Assembly: GCA_963842795.1 (NCBI GenBank)
Contig: CAWJHV010000026.1
Location: 186,001 to 250,000 of the forward strand
Length of the DNA: 64,000 bases
Origin: WHSW01 sp963842795
GTDB lineage: Bacteria > Actinomycetota > Thermoleophilia > Solirubrobacterales > 70-9
Reading direction: 5' to 3'
How positions within the stretch are numbered: the stretch's first letter is position 1; each line of letters opens with the position of its first letter. The notes under the pieces are model-generated. The model was not told the DNA's origin and did not search any database. It saw only the letters and a list, made by a program, of their open reading frames with translations. The position numbers and the translations under genes are program-made. Positions 50,712-59,119 of this stretch are shown here, piece by piece.

Positions 50712-51441
50712 CCGGGCCGGCCTCTCCCGCGCGCAGCGCGTCGACTCCCACCGCGCGGCCGCCGAGCTGCTCAGCCGCGTCGACGAACACGGTCCAGACG
50801 TACTGGGCGTAGCCGGCTCCGAACAGGTGCAGGTAGCGATCGCCCCGCTCGCGCAGGATCATCCCCGCCGTGCGCGCCACCGAGACCGGCGCAAAGCCGC
50901 ACTCGGCGAACCGATCGGGGCGCAGGTCGAGCGCGGTCGCGCGCGCGAACGTCTCCCGGGCGAGCGGGCCGGTGACGGCGTTGGAGCCGAGCGCGGTGGT
51001 GACCTCGGTGACCGTGGCGAAGCCGGACTCCGCGGCTGCGGTCTCGAGCTCGTCACGCAGGCTCGCGGTCGTCTCGGGCGGCGACACCGCGAGCACCCGG
51101 TCGGCGGTGACTGGGCACCACCAGACGCCCTCGCTGTGCGTCGCGCGCCCGGGCTCGAGCGCCGCGCCGCCGGCGACCCGGGCGACGATCGCCGCGACCG
51201 CGTCGGGCTCGGCCTGGAGCTCGAGCTTGCCGAGGAAGGAGAGGTCCGCGATCCCGACCGTCGTCCTGCACGCCGCCGCCTCCTGCTCCGCGGCGCCGAA
51301 GTCGGCGACGACCCGCCATCCATCGCGCTCGGCGAACCGGGCGCGATCGCGCCGGTGCACCCACTCGATCGGGCTGCACTGCGGAGGCCGCCGCTGGTCG
51401 AACTCGACCGTGGCGTCGGGGGCGAGGAACTCGAAGCTCAT
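50704..51441 (-). CDS. soxG: Sarcosine oxidase/NMG dehydrogenase, gamma subunit
   Basis: 245 residues from ATG 51441, ATGA overlap with soxA. GcvT-like small subunit: IADLSFLGKLELQAEPDAVA, WWCPVTADRVLAV, YLHLFGAGYAQYVWTVFVDA. In the tetramer it packs against the alpha subunit; no catalytic residues are expected. Corresponds to MgdD in NMG dehydrogenase. Confidence 0.85.
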   Translation of the reverse strand: MSFEFLAPDATVEFDQRRPPQCSPIEWVHRRDRARFAERDGWRVVADFGAAEQEAAACRTTVGIADLSFLGKLELQAEPDAVAAIVARVAGGAALEPGRATHSEGVWWCPVTADRVLAVSPPETTASLRDELETAAAESGFATVTEVTTALGSNAVTGPLARETFARATALDLRPDRFAECGFAPVSVARTAGMILRERGDRYLHLFGAGYAQYVWTVFVDAAEQLGGRAVGVDALRAGEAGPDA

Positions 51442-54320
51442 CCGCGCAGCTTCTCCTGGTCGGGGTCGTAGAAGGGCGCGGTCTGCACCCGGGCGCTGAG
51501 GCGGCGGCCGTCGTCGGCGAGCGTGATCGAGGTCCCGTCCTCGGCCAGCGCGGCCGGCACCCACGCCATCCCGATCGTGTGCCCGAGCAGCGGCGAGTAG
51601 CGCGACGAGGTCACCCGGCCGACCGGCTGGTCGTCGGCGACCACTGCGGCGCCCTCGGTCGGCACCGCGCCGTTGGCGATCGCGAAGCCGACGAGCATGT
51701 TCTCGTTGCCGCGCTCCTGCACCGATTCGAGCGCCCAGCGACCGATGAAGTCCTCCTCCTTGTCGAGCTTGACGATCCACGGCATCGCAGCCTCGAACGC
51801 GTTCGACTCGGCGTCGGTGTCCTGGCCGACGAGGATGTGGAGCTTCTGCAGCCGCAAGACGCGCTGCGGCTCGAGCCCGAACGGCCTGATCCCGTGGTCC
51901 TGGCCGGCGGCGAGGACGGCATCCCAGAGGTGCTCGGCGAGCGCGGCGGGGCAGTGGAGCTCGTAGCCGAGCTCGCCGACGAACCCGATCCGCAGCAGCA
52001 GGCAGGGAACGCCGGCGATGTGGGCGCGCTTGCCGTCGAGGTATGAGAAGGAGTCGTTCGAGCAGTCGAGCTCGGTGAGCCCGGAGAGGATCTCCCGTGA
52101 CGCGGGCCCGGCGAGGTTGAACGCCGCCAGGCCCTGGCTGACGTCGGTCAGATGGACCTCCATGGCCCACTCGGACAGCCACCAGGCGAACCAGCTCTCG
52201 ACCGCCTCGGCGCCGCTCGAGGTGGTGGTGACATAGAAGGACTCGTCGTCGAGGCGGCAGACCGTGCCGTCATCGGTGATCCGGCCGGCGTCGTCGCCGA
52301 GCACCCCGTAGCGGATGCGGCCCGTCTTCAGGTTGTCGAAGCGGTTCGGGTACAGCAGGTTGAGGAAGGCGCCCGCCTGCGGCCCGCGCACCAGCAGCTT
52401 GCCCAGGGTCGAGACGTCGATCAGCCCCGCCCCCTCGTGGACCGCCATCGTCTCGCCCTCGGGGTCGCCGTAGTCGTAGGCGCGCCGCCAATCGCCCGCC
52501 CAGAGCACGTTGCCGCCGAGCTCCTGGTGGCGACCGTGGACCGCCGAGCGCTTCGCGGGCTCGAACGGCCGGCCCGCGAGCGCGCCCATCGGCACGCTCG
52601 ACCACGGCGGGCGGGCGGTGGTCAGCCCGACCTCGCCGACCGGGGTTCCGGTCTCGGCGGACATCTGGCGGACCGAGGCGAGCTGGCACATGCGCCCTTG
52701 GCAGGGACCCATGGTCAGCGTCGTGTAGCGCTTCAGCAGCTCGAGCGAGTCGAAGCCCTCGTCGATCGAGAAGGCGATGTCGTCCGTGGTCACGTCCTCG
52801 CACAGGCAGGCGAAGCACTTGCCGTGCCCGCGGCCGGCCCCGGAGGCGGCGGCAGGGACGACCTCGACCACCGGCCGGACCCCCTCGCTCAGCCGTTCGC
52901 GCTCCGTCGCCACGCGCTCGCTCTCCTGCTCGTCGCCGAGCCCGAGCGAGATCGCGGCCTCGGCACCGGCGACCGCTCCCGAGAGCTCGGCGAGCTCGGC
53001 CGAGCCGTGCCCGGCGACCGCGCCCGCGGCGAAGATCCCGGGCGGGGCTTCGTCGGGGAGATAGGCGGCCCGGTCCTCGTCCCAGCGCGCCTTGGCTCCC
53101 GCCTGCAGCAGCAGCGAGGTCGCCGGGACCGTGCCGCCGGAGACGGCGATCAGATCGCAGTCGATACCGCGCTCGCTGTCGGCGATCCAGCGGCCGCCGG
53201 GATCGAGCTCGGCGACCACCGCGCCCCGCACCTCGCCGCGCCCCAGCGCGCGCACCACCGCATGCCCGCGCAGCAGGCCGATCCGCGCCTGCTCGATGCG
53301 CCCCGCAAGCTCCTCGTCGGCGCCGCTCGCGCGCGCGTCGGCGATCGCGGCCACCTCGACGCCCGCCTCGGAGAGCGCCAGCGCCGCCTCGAGGCCCCGG
53401 TCGCCGGTCGTGGCCACGACCGCCCTGCTGCCCGGGCGGACGCCGTAGAGGGAAGCGAGCCGCTGCGCTCCCGAGCACAGCATCACCCCCGGGAGGTCGT
53501 TGCCCTCGAACATCAGCGGCTGCTCGATCGACCCGGTGGCGGCGACGTGGTGTTCGGCGCGCACCTGGTGCAGCGTGCTGCCGCTCCAGACCGGGACGAT
53601 CCCGTCGAAGAAGCCGAGCGCCGCGGCGGGCGCCAGGACCTCGACCCCCGCGGAGCGCACCCGCTCGCCGGGCTCGCGCGCCCGCTCGGCGCCGGCCCCC
53701 GCCAGCAGCGCGCCGCCGAGCTCCGGGCCATCGTCGACGAGGACGACGTCGGCGCCGAGCTCGGCCGCCCGGAGCGCCGCGGCCATCCCGGCCGCGCCGC
53801 CGCCGATCACGAGCACGTCCGCGTGCCGGCGGCGGTATTCGGTCCGCCACTGCCGCTCGGGTTGCCGGCGCGCGAGGCGGCCGAGCCCGGCCGCGTTGCG
53901 GAGCACCTTCTCGTACAGCGGCCACAGCCGCCGCGGCCGGATAAAGGTCTTGTAGTAGAAGCCCGGCGGCGTCAGCCGCTTGCCGAAGATGTCGGTGGCC
54001 CGCATGACGTCGAAGTCGAGCGACGGCGCGGCGTTCATGTGGGTGACGGCCATCCCCTCGCGCACGGGCTCGGTGCAGGCGCGGACGCCGGGCGACCCGT
54101 CGACGTCCACGAGGCAGTTCGGGCACTGGCCGGCGCAGCAGAAGAGCCCGCGGGGGCGGTGGTACTTGAAGCTGCGCGAGAGCACCTTGCGCCCGCCGGC
54201 GGCGAGCGCGGAGCCGATCGTGTCGCCCTCGAACGCCTCCACCGGCTTGCCGTCGAAGCTGAAGCGCACGGTCCGATCCCGGTCGATCAGCTCGCGCGGG
54301 GTGGGGGGCAGGCGGCTCAT
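51438..54320 (-). CDS. soxA: Sarcosine oxidase/NMG dehydrogenase, alpha subunit with BFD-type Fe-S motif
   Basis: 960 residues from ATG 54320, ATGA overlap with soxD. Order: ferredoxin-like N-domain with C61, C62, C66, C69 (CCAGQCPNC); pyridine-nucleotide/FAD domain (about 165-480, DVLVIGGGAAGMAAALRAAE); a BFD-like segment with C505-x-C507 and C540-x4-C545, the spacing of [2Fe-2S] sites; and a C-terminal GcvT folate domain (about 590-960, RIGFVGELGYELHC). It binds the THF that takes the one-carbon unit. The cysteine sets suggest electron delivery by iron-sulfur clusters, more like dehydrogenase than oxygen-using oxidase; this is inference. Confidence 0.9.
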   Translation of the reverse strand: MSRLPPTPRELIDRDRTVRFSFDGKPVEAFEGDTIGSALAAGGRKVLSRSFKYHRPRGLFCCAGQCPNCLVDVDGSPGVRACTEPVREGMAVTHMNAAPSLDFDVMRATDIFGKRLTPPGFYYKTFIRPRRLWPLYEKVLRNAAGLGRLARRQPERQWRTEYRRRHADVLVIGGGAAGMAAALRAAELGADVVLVDDGPELGGALLAGAGAERAREPGERVRSAGVEVLAPAAALGFFDGIVPVWSGSTLHQVRAEHHVAATGSIEQPLMFEGNDLPGVMLCSGAQRLASLYGVRPGSRAVVATTGDRGLEAALALSEAGVEVAAIADARASGADEELAGRIEQARIGLLRGHAVVRALGRGEVRGAVVAELDPGGRWIADSERGIDCDLIAVSGGTVPATSLLLQAGAKARWDEDRAAYLPDEAPPGIFAAGAVAGHGSAELAELSGAVAGAEAAISLGLGDEQESERVATERERLSEGVRPVVEVVPAAASGAGRGHGKCFACLCEDVTTDDIAFSIDEGFDSLELLKRYTTLTMGPCQGRMCQLASVRQMSAETGTPVGEVGLTTARPPWSSVPMGALAGRPFEPAKRSAVHGRHQELGGNVLWAGDWRRAYDYGDPEGETMAVHEGAGLIDVSTLGKLLVRGPQAGAFLNLLYPNRFDNLKTGRIRYGVLGDDAGRITDDGTVCRLDDESFYVTTTSSGAEAVESWFAWWLSEWAMEVHLTDVSQGLAAFNLAGPASREILSGLTELDCSNDSFSYLDGKRAHIAGVPCLLLRIGFVGELGYELHCPAALAEHLWDAVLAAGQDHGIRPFGLEPQRVLRLQKLHILVGQDTDAESNAFEAAMPWIVKLDKEEDFIGRWALESVQERGNENMLVGFAIANGAVPTEGAAVVADDQPVGRVTSSRYSPLLGHTIGMAWVPAALAEDGTSITLADDGRRLSARVQTAPFYDPDQEKLRG

Positions 54321-54571
54321 CGCCCGGGGAGGCCGACCCACTGGACCTCGTTGGTGCGCGTGTCGCGGTCCGCGAGGAACCACGCGCGGCAGCCGGAGCG
54401 GTGATACCACCACTCGCGCTGGACTCCGGCGACGTTGCGGCGGAAGTAGTTGTAGGAGTTCAGCTCGCGCTCGGACGGCTTGCTCGAGGGTCGCGGAACG
54501 ACCTCGCCGCCGTAGGCGAAGTCGGTGACCTCGCGCTCGCCGCAGTTGGGACAGATGAGAAGAAACGACAT
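54317..54571 (-). CDS. soxD: Sarcosine oxidase/NMG dehydrogenase, delta subunit
   Basis: 84 residues from ATG 54571. Zinc-binding pattern CPNCGEREVTDFAYGGEV with WWYHRSGCRAWF (Cys-Cys...His-Cys), the hallmark of the small delta subunit. First gene of the D-A-G-B-fhs-fchA-eamA operon. Its leader holds a GGCCG-ATTT-CGGCC hairpin (54580-54593) just before the start, and no good ribosome site, so folding may limit translation; operator site 4 lies further upstream. Confidence 0.9.
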   Translation of the reverse strand: MSFLLICPNCGEREVTDFAYGGEVVPRPSSKPSERELNSYNYFRRNVAGVQREWWYHRSGCRAWFLADRDTRTNEVQWVGLPGR

Positions 54572-54605
54572 CGCGTTCGGGCCGATTTCGGCCTTCGGCA
54601 ACACA

Positions 54606-54624
54606 CTAGACAAATTGGTACAAA
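54606..54624 (+). promoter_or_regulatory. Shared operator candidate, site 4 (sox-fhs operon and ligase set 2)
   Basis: Reads CTAGACAAATTGGTACAAA on the plus strand, one base off the consensus. It lies in the 184-bp divergent gap, 35 bp before soxD and 132 bp before ligase copy 2. Relative to soxD it has the same orientation as site 3 relative to ligase copy 1 (TTTGTACC-x-ATTTGT on the sense strand). Confidence 0.65.
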
Positions 54625-54669
54625 GACGCAAGAGCGTCGCGAGCGCGGGTTTTCGCGCCCACGCCCGAG

Positions 54670-54688
54670 TATGTGGCCCGCCCACATA
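54670..54688. repeat. Short hairpin in the divergent sox/ligase region
   Basis: TATGTGG (54670-54676) and CCACATA (54682-54688) form a perfect 7-bp stem with loop CCCGC. AGTATGTGGCC also begins a stretch in the PucR-amt gap (25919 on), so it may be a second regulatory site type; evidence is weak. GATACAAC at 54742 nearby resembles a half-site of the shared operator. Confidence 0.4.
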
Positions 54689-54755
54689 TGCGGCGGCGGA
54701 ATATTGACGCTGCGGCCATTGTCGGCGCCCGGCTTATGTGAGATACAACAGGGCC

Positions 54756-56120
54756 ATGGCGGCGCGCAAGACAGCCGAGGACGTCCGGCGAGCGGTTGCC
54801 GAGGACGGGGTCGAGTTCCTCTTCGCGCAGTTCGTCGACATGCACGCGAAGCCGAGCGCGAAGCTGATTCCGGCGGCGCAGCTCGACGGCCTGCTCACCG
54901 ACGGCGCCGGGTTCGCCGGCTTCGCCGCCGGCGACATCGGGCAGACCCCCGACAACCCCGACCTGATCGCGATGCCGGACGTCGGCACGTTCACCCAGCT
55001 GCCGTGGAAGCCCGAGATCGGCTGGTTCGCGTGCGACGCGACCGTCGAGGGCGAGGAGTGGCCGTACTGCCCGCGCACGATCCTCCGGCATCAGATCGAG
55101 CGCGCCCGCGACGCGGGCTTCGAGTTCAAGATCGGCATCGAGCTCGAGTACTTCCTCCTCCGGCGCACCGAGGACGGCGGGATCGAGATCGCGGACCAGC
55201 TCGACACGCTCGAGCAGCCCTGCTACGACATCCGCGCGCTCACCCGCTCCTTCGACTTCGTCTCCGACGTGATGCGGCACGTCAATTCGCTCGGCTGGCA
55301 GATGTACGCCACCGACCACGAGGACGCCAACGGCCAGTTCGAGCAGAACTTCGACTTCGCCGACGCCCTCACGACCTGCGACCGGGCCGTCTTCTACCGC
55401 TACATGGTCGAGGCCATGGCCCAGGAGCGCGGCCTGATCGCGACGTTCATGCCGAAGCCGTTCGCGCACCTGACGGGTAACGGCTGCCACTTCCACATGA
55501 GCCTCTGGGACGGCGACACGAACGTGTTCGATCGCGACCGCGGCGACGACCCGCGCAATCTCGGCCTCAGCGACACGGCCTACAACTTCATCGGCGGCCT
55601 GAAGAAGCACGCCAAGGCCTACATCGCGCTCAGCGCCCCGACGGTCTCCTCCTACAAGCGCCTGGTGACCGGCGCGCCGACCAGCGGCGCCACCTGGGCC
55701 CCGGCCTACGTCACCTACGGGTGGAACAACCGGACGATGATGCTCCGCATCCCCGAGGCGGGGCGGATCGAGGACCGGACCGTCGACGGCTCCTGCAACC
55801 CCTACCTCGCCGCGACCGCGATCCTCGCCGCCGGCATGGACGGGATCGAGAATGAGATCGACCCGGGCGATCCCACCTCGGCCAACATGTACGAGATGAG
55901 CGAGGAAGAGCGACGCGAGAGGGGGATCGAAGTCCTCCCGGCGAACCTGCTCGACGCGACCCGGGAGCTCGACGGCGACGAAGCGCTGCGCAAGGCCTTC
56001 GGCTCGGTCGGCGACGAGGACTACATCGACTACTTCATCCGCTGCAAGCGGCGTGAGTGGCAGGCGGCGCACGAGCAGATCACCCAATGGGAGATCGACC
56101 GCTACCTGCAGCTCTTCTGA
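54756..56120 (+). CDS. Type III glutamine synthetase-like ligase, copy 2 (gmaS-like)
   Basis: 454 residues from ATG 54756 (GTG 54738 is an alternative). Catalytic blocks GIELEYFLLRR, TDHEDANGQFEQNF, GNGCHFHMSLWDG and NRTMMLRIPEAGRIEDRTVD-GSCNPYLA. The RIP signature of classical glutamine synthetases is kept, unlike in copy 1, so the two ligases probably differ in amine or phosphate-site chemistry. Head of a second ligase-GltB1-GltB3-GltB2 set. Confidence 0.85.
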   Translation: MAARKTAEDVRRAVAEDGVEFLFAQFVDMHAKPSAKLIPAAQLDGLLTDGAGFAGFAAGDIGQTPDNPDLIAMPDVGTFTQLPWKPEIGWFACDATVEGEEWPYCPRTILRHQIERARDAGFEFKIGIELEYFLLRRTEDGGIEIADQLDTLEQPCYDIRALTRSFDFVSDVMRHVNSLGWQMYATDHEDANGQFEQNFDFADALTTCDRAVFYRYMVEAMAQERGLIATFMPKPFAHLTGNGCHFHMSLWDGDTNVFDRDRGDDPRNLGLSDTAYNFIGGLKKHAKAYIALSAPTVSSYKRLVTGAPTSGATWAPAYVTYGWNNRTMMLRIPEAGRIEDRTVDGSCNPYLAATAILAAGMDGIENEIDPGDPTSANMYEMSEEERRERGIEVLPANLLDATRELDGDEALRKAFGSVGDEDYIDYFIRCKRREWQAAHEQITQWEIDRYLQLF

Positions 56121-56124
56121 CCTC

Positions 56125-57033
56125 ATGTGCGGGATCGCCGGCCTATTCAGCAAGTCGAATGAGATCGAGGAGCGGCTCGGCTCGCATCTGAGCGCCATGC
56201 TCTCGCAGCTCGCCGACCGCGGCCCGGACAGCGCCGGGGTCGCGCTCTACCGCGACCAGGCGCCGCCGGGGTCGTGCAAGGTGTCCCTGTTCTCGCCCCA
56301 GGCTGCCGCGCCGTGGTCGGCGCTGGCGCAGGAGCTGGGCGAGAAGTTCGGCGCGGTGGGCGAGCCCGAGGTACGCGCCTCGCACGCGCTCTTCGTCGTG
56401 CCGGCGGCGCCCGCGGACATCCAGGGCTGGCTCGGCCGCAGCCACCCCGAGCTGCGGGTGATGAGCGTCGGCGAGCGGATCGAGATCTACAAGGAGGCCG
56501 TCGACCCGCGCGACTTCGTCGAGCGCTTCGGGCTCGCCGACGTCGCCGCCAGCCATGCGCTCGGGCATACCCGGATGGCGACCGAGAGCCGGGTGACGAC
56601 CCAGCACTCGCACCCGTTCTCGACCGGGCTCGACCTCTGCCTCGTGCACAACGGCTCGCTCTCCAACCACAACCGGCTGCGCGCCTTCCTGCGGCGCCAG
56701 GGGATCGAGTTCCAGACCGACAACGACACGGAGGTCGCGGCCGGATATCTGACCTGGAGGCTCTCCGAGGGCGACGACCTCGAGCAGGCGCTGCGCGGCT
56801 GCCTCGCCGACCTCGACGGCTTCTACACCTTCGCCGTCGGCACCGCCGACGGCTTCGCAGTCCTCCGCGACCCGATCGCCTGCAAGCCGGCGGTGCTCGC
56901 GGAGACCGACGACTGGGTCGCGATGGCCTCCGAGTACCGGGCGATCGCCGTCCTGCCCGGAGCCGACGAGGCGGAGCTCTGGGAACCGGAGCCGGGCCGC
57001 GTCTACTCATGGCAGCGCGCGATGGTGGCGTGA
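56125..57033 (+). CDS. Class II amidotransferase, GltB1/MgsA-like, copy 2
   Basis: 302 residues; ATG 56125 gives the nucleophile Cys2 (MCGIAGLFSKSN) and follows the ligase stop by 4 bp. DRGPDSAGVALYRDQAPPG, ALGHTRMATESRVTTQHSHP, LVHNGSLSNHNRL and DPIACKPAVLAETDDWVAMA match the class II glutaminase fold. Paralogue of the gene at 30651. Confidence 0.85.
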   Translation: MCGIAGLFSKSNEIEERLGSHLSAMLSQLADRGPDSAGVALYRDQAPPGSCKVSLFSPQAAAPWSALAQELGEKFGAVGEPEVRASHALFVVPAAPADIQGWLGRSHPELRVMSVGERIEIYKEAVDPRDFVERFGLADVAASHALGHTRMATESRVTTQHSHPFSTGLDLCLVHNGSLSNHNRLRAFLRRQGIEFQTDNDTEVAAGYLTWRLSEGDDLEQALRGCLADLDGFYTFAVGTADGFAVLRDPIACKPAVLAETDDWVAMASEYRAIAVLPGADEAELWEPEPGRVYSWQRAMVA

Positions 57034-57728
57034 GGGTCGCGGACCCGGGAGTCGAGTCGGTCGACCTCACGATCACCTCGGTGAGGGAGCTCAACCAGCG
57101 GCTCCACGACCTCGAGGCGGGCGGCTCCCAGTGGCGGATCTCGAACCCCAACGGCGCGCACGCGCTCGCCGTCGGCCTCGACGTCGACGCCGAGGTCGTG
57201 ATCGACGGCCACGTCGGCTACTACTGCGCCGGGATGAACAAGCTCGCGACCGTCCGGATCGTGGGCAACGCCGGGGTCGGGGTGGCCGAGAACATCATGT
57301 CCGGCACGGTGATCGTCGAGGGCGACGCGAGCCAGTCGGCCGGCGCCACCGGGCGCGGCGGGCTGCTCGTGATCCGCGGGAGCGCCTCGGCGCGCTGCGG
57401 GATCTCGATGAAGGGGGTGGACATCGTCGTCGAGGGCTCGATCGGGCACGTGGGCGGGTTCATGGCCCAGCGCGGCCGGCTCGTGGTCTGCGGCGACGCC
57501 GGCCACGACATCGGCGACTCGATCTACGAGGCCCGCGCCTACGTCCGCGGCGAGGTCGCGAGCCTCGGGGCGGACTGCATCGAGAAGGAGATGCGCGACG
57601 AGCACCGCTCCGAGCTGGGCGAGCTGCTGCGGCTCGCCGAGGTCGACGCGGACCCGGCGGACTTCCGGCGCTACGGGTCCGCACGACAGCTCTACACCTT
57701 CCACGTCGACAACGCGGGCGCGTACTAG
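57009..57728 (+). CDS. GXGXG-domain protein, GltB3/MgsB-like, copy 2
   Basis: 239 residues from ATG 57009, inside the previous gene; GTG 57030 in the GTGA overlap is the other possible start. GXGXG beta-helix: DGHVGYYCAGMNKLATVRIV, SGTVIVEGDASQSAGATGRG, CGDAGHDIGDSIYEARAYVR. Shorter at the N-terminus than copy 1. Confidence 0.85.
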   Translation: MAARDGGVRVADPGVESVDLTITSVRELNQRLHDLEAGGSQWRISNPNGAHALAVGLDVDAEVVIDGHVGYYCAGMNKLATVRIVGNAGVGVAENIMSGTVIVEGDASQSAGATGRGGLLVIRGSASARCGISMKGVDIVVEGSIGHVGGFMAQRGRLVVCGDAGHDIGDSIYEARAYVRGEVASLGADCIEKEMRDEHRSELGELLRLAEVDADPADFRRYGSARQLYTFHVDNAGAY

Positions 57729-57744
57729 TGCCCGCCGGCCGCCG

Positions 57745-59119
57745 ATGACCGAGTTCGACGCGCTCAGCAAGCGGGAGGGCTTTGCGCCCGGGCTCGGCGG
57801 CCGCTGGCGCCCGGGATTGCGGGAGTCGGCGCTCTTCGACCGCAACGCCATCCACGAGATCCACCGGATGGCGCGCGAGGGCATCTACGACATCCGCGGC
57901 TTCGGCGCCAAGCGGCGCGTCCCGCATTTCGACGACCTGCTGTTCCTGGGCGCGAGCGTCTCGCGCTACCCGCTCGAGGGCTACCGCGAGCGCTGCGCCA
58001 CCGACGTCACCCTCGGGACCCGCTTCGCGAAGGAGCCGGTCCACCTCGAGATCCCGATCACGATCGCCGGGATGAGCTTCGGCGCCCTCTCGGCGCCGGC
58101 CAAGGAGGCGCTCGGCCGGGGCGCGACGGCGGCCGGGACGTCCACGACCACCGGCGACGGCGGCATGCTGCCGGAGGAGCGGGAGCACTCCGAGCGGCTC
58201 GTCTACCAGATCCTGCCCGTCCCGCTACGGCATGAACCCGGACGACCTGCGCCGCGCCGACGCGGTCGAGGTCGTGGTCGGCCAGGGCGCGAAGCCGGGG
58301 GGCGGGGGGATGCTGCTCGGCCAGAAGATCTCCGACCGGGTGGCCGAGATGCGCGACCTGCCGAAGGGCGTCGACCAGCGCAGCGCCTGCCGGCATCCCG
58401 ACTGGACCGGGCCCGACGACCTCGAGATCAAGATCGGCGAGCTGCGGGAGATCACGGACTGGCGCAAGCCCATCTACGTGAAGATCGGCGCCACCCGGAC
58501 CTACTTCGACACCGCCCTCGCCGTCAAGGCGGGCGCCGACGTGATCGTGCTCGACGGGATGGAGGGCGGCACCGCGGCGAGCCAGGAGGTGTTCATCGAG
58601 CACGTCGGGATCCCGATCCTCGCCGCGATCCCGGAGGCGGTGGCCTCGCTCCAGGAGCTCGGCATGCATCGCGAGGTGCAGCTGATCGTCTCCGGCGGGA
58701 TCCGCTCCGGGGCCGACGTCGCCAAGGCGCTCGCGCTCGGCGCCGACGCGGTCTCGATCGGCGTCGCGGCCGTGGTGGCGCTGGGCGACAACGCGCCGGA
58801 GTTCGAGGACGAGTACGAGGCGATCGGCACCGCCGCCGGCTACTACGACGACTGGCACGAGGGGCGCGACCCGGTCGGGATCTCGACCCAGGACGACGAG
58901 CTCGCGAAGCGCTTCGACCCGGAGCTGGGCGGGCGGCGGCTGGCGAACTACCTGCGCGCGATGGTGCTCGAGACCCAGACCCTCGCCCGCGCCTGCGGCA
59001 AGTCCCACGTCCACAACCTCGAGCCGGAGGACCTGGTTGCCCTCACGGTCGAGGCCTCGGCGATGGCGAAGGTGCCGCTGGCGGGGACGAGCTGGGTGCC
59101 GGGACGAGACCCGAGTTGA
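57745..59119 (+). pseudogene. FMN-binding glutamate synthase-like protein, GltB2/MgsC-like, copy 2, frameshifted
   Basis: From ATG 57745 the frame matches copy 1 (AGMSFGALSAPAKEALGRGA) until LVYQILP, then continues in another frame as SRYGMNPDDLRRADAVEVVV to TGA 59119. Removing one C from the CCC at 58216-58218 restores LPSRYGMNPDD, the same place as QSRYGFNPHH in copy 1. About 457 residues when joined. The Fe-S cysteine motif CYHCHTGRCP of copy 1 is missing here (AAGYYDDWHEGRDPVGISTQ). Either a sequencing slip or a real lesion. The 3' end overlaps the convergent LysR gene by 77 bp. Confidence 0.85.

Noticed and set aside
58205..58235. Programmed frameshift in MgsC-like copy 2
   Set aside because: No slippery heptamer, internal ribosome site or strong downstream fold; a single extra C in a C-run explains it.
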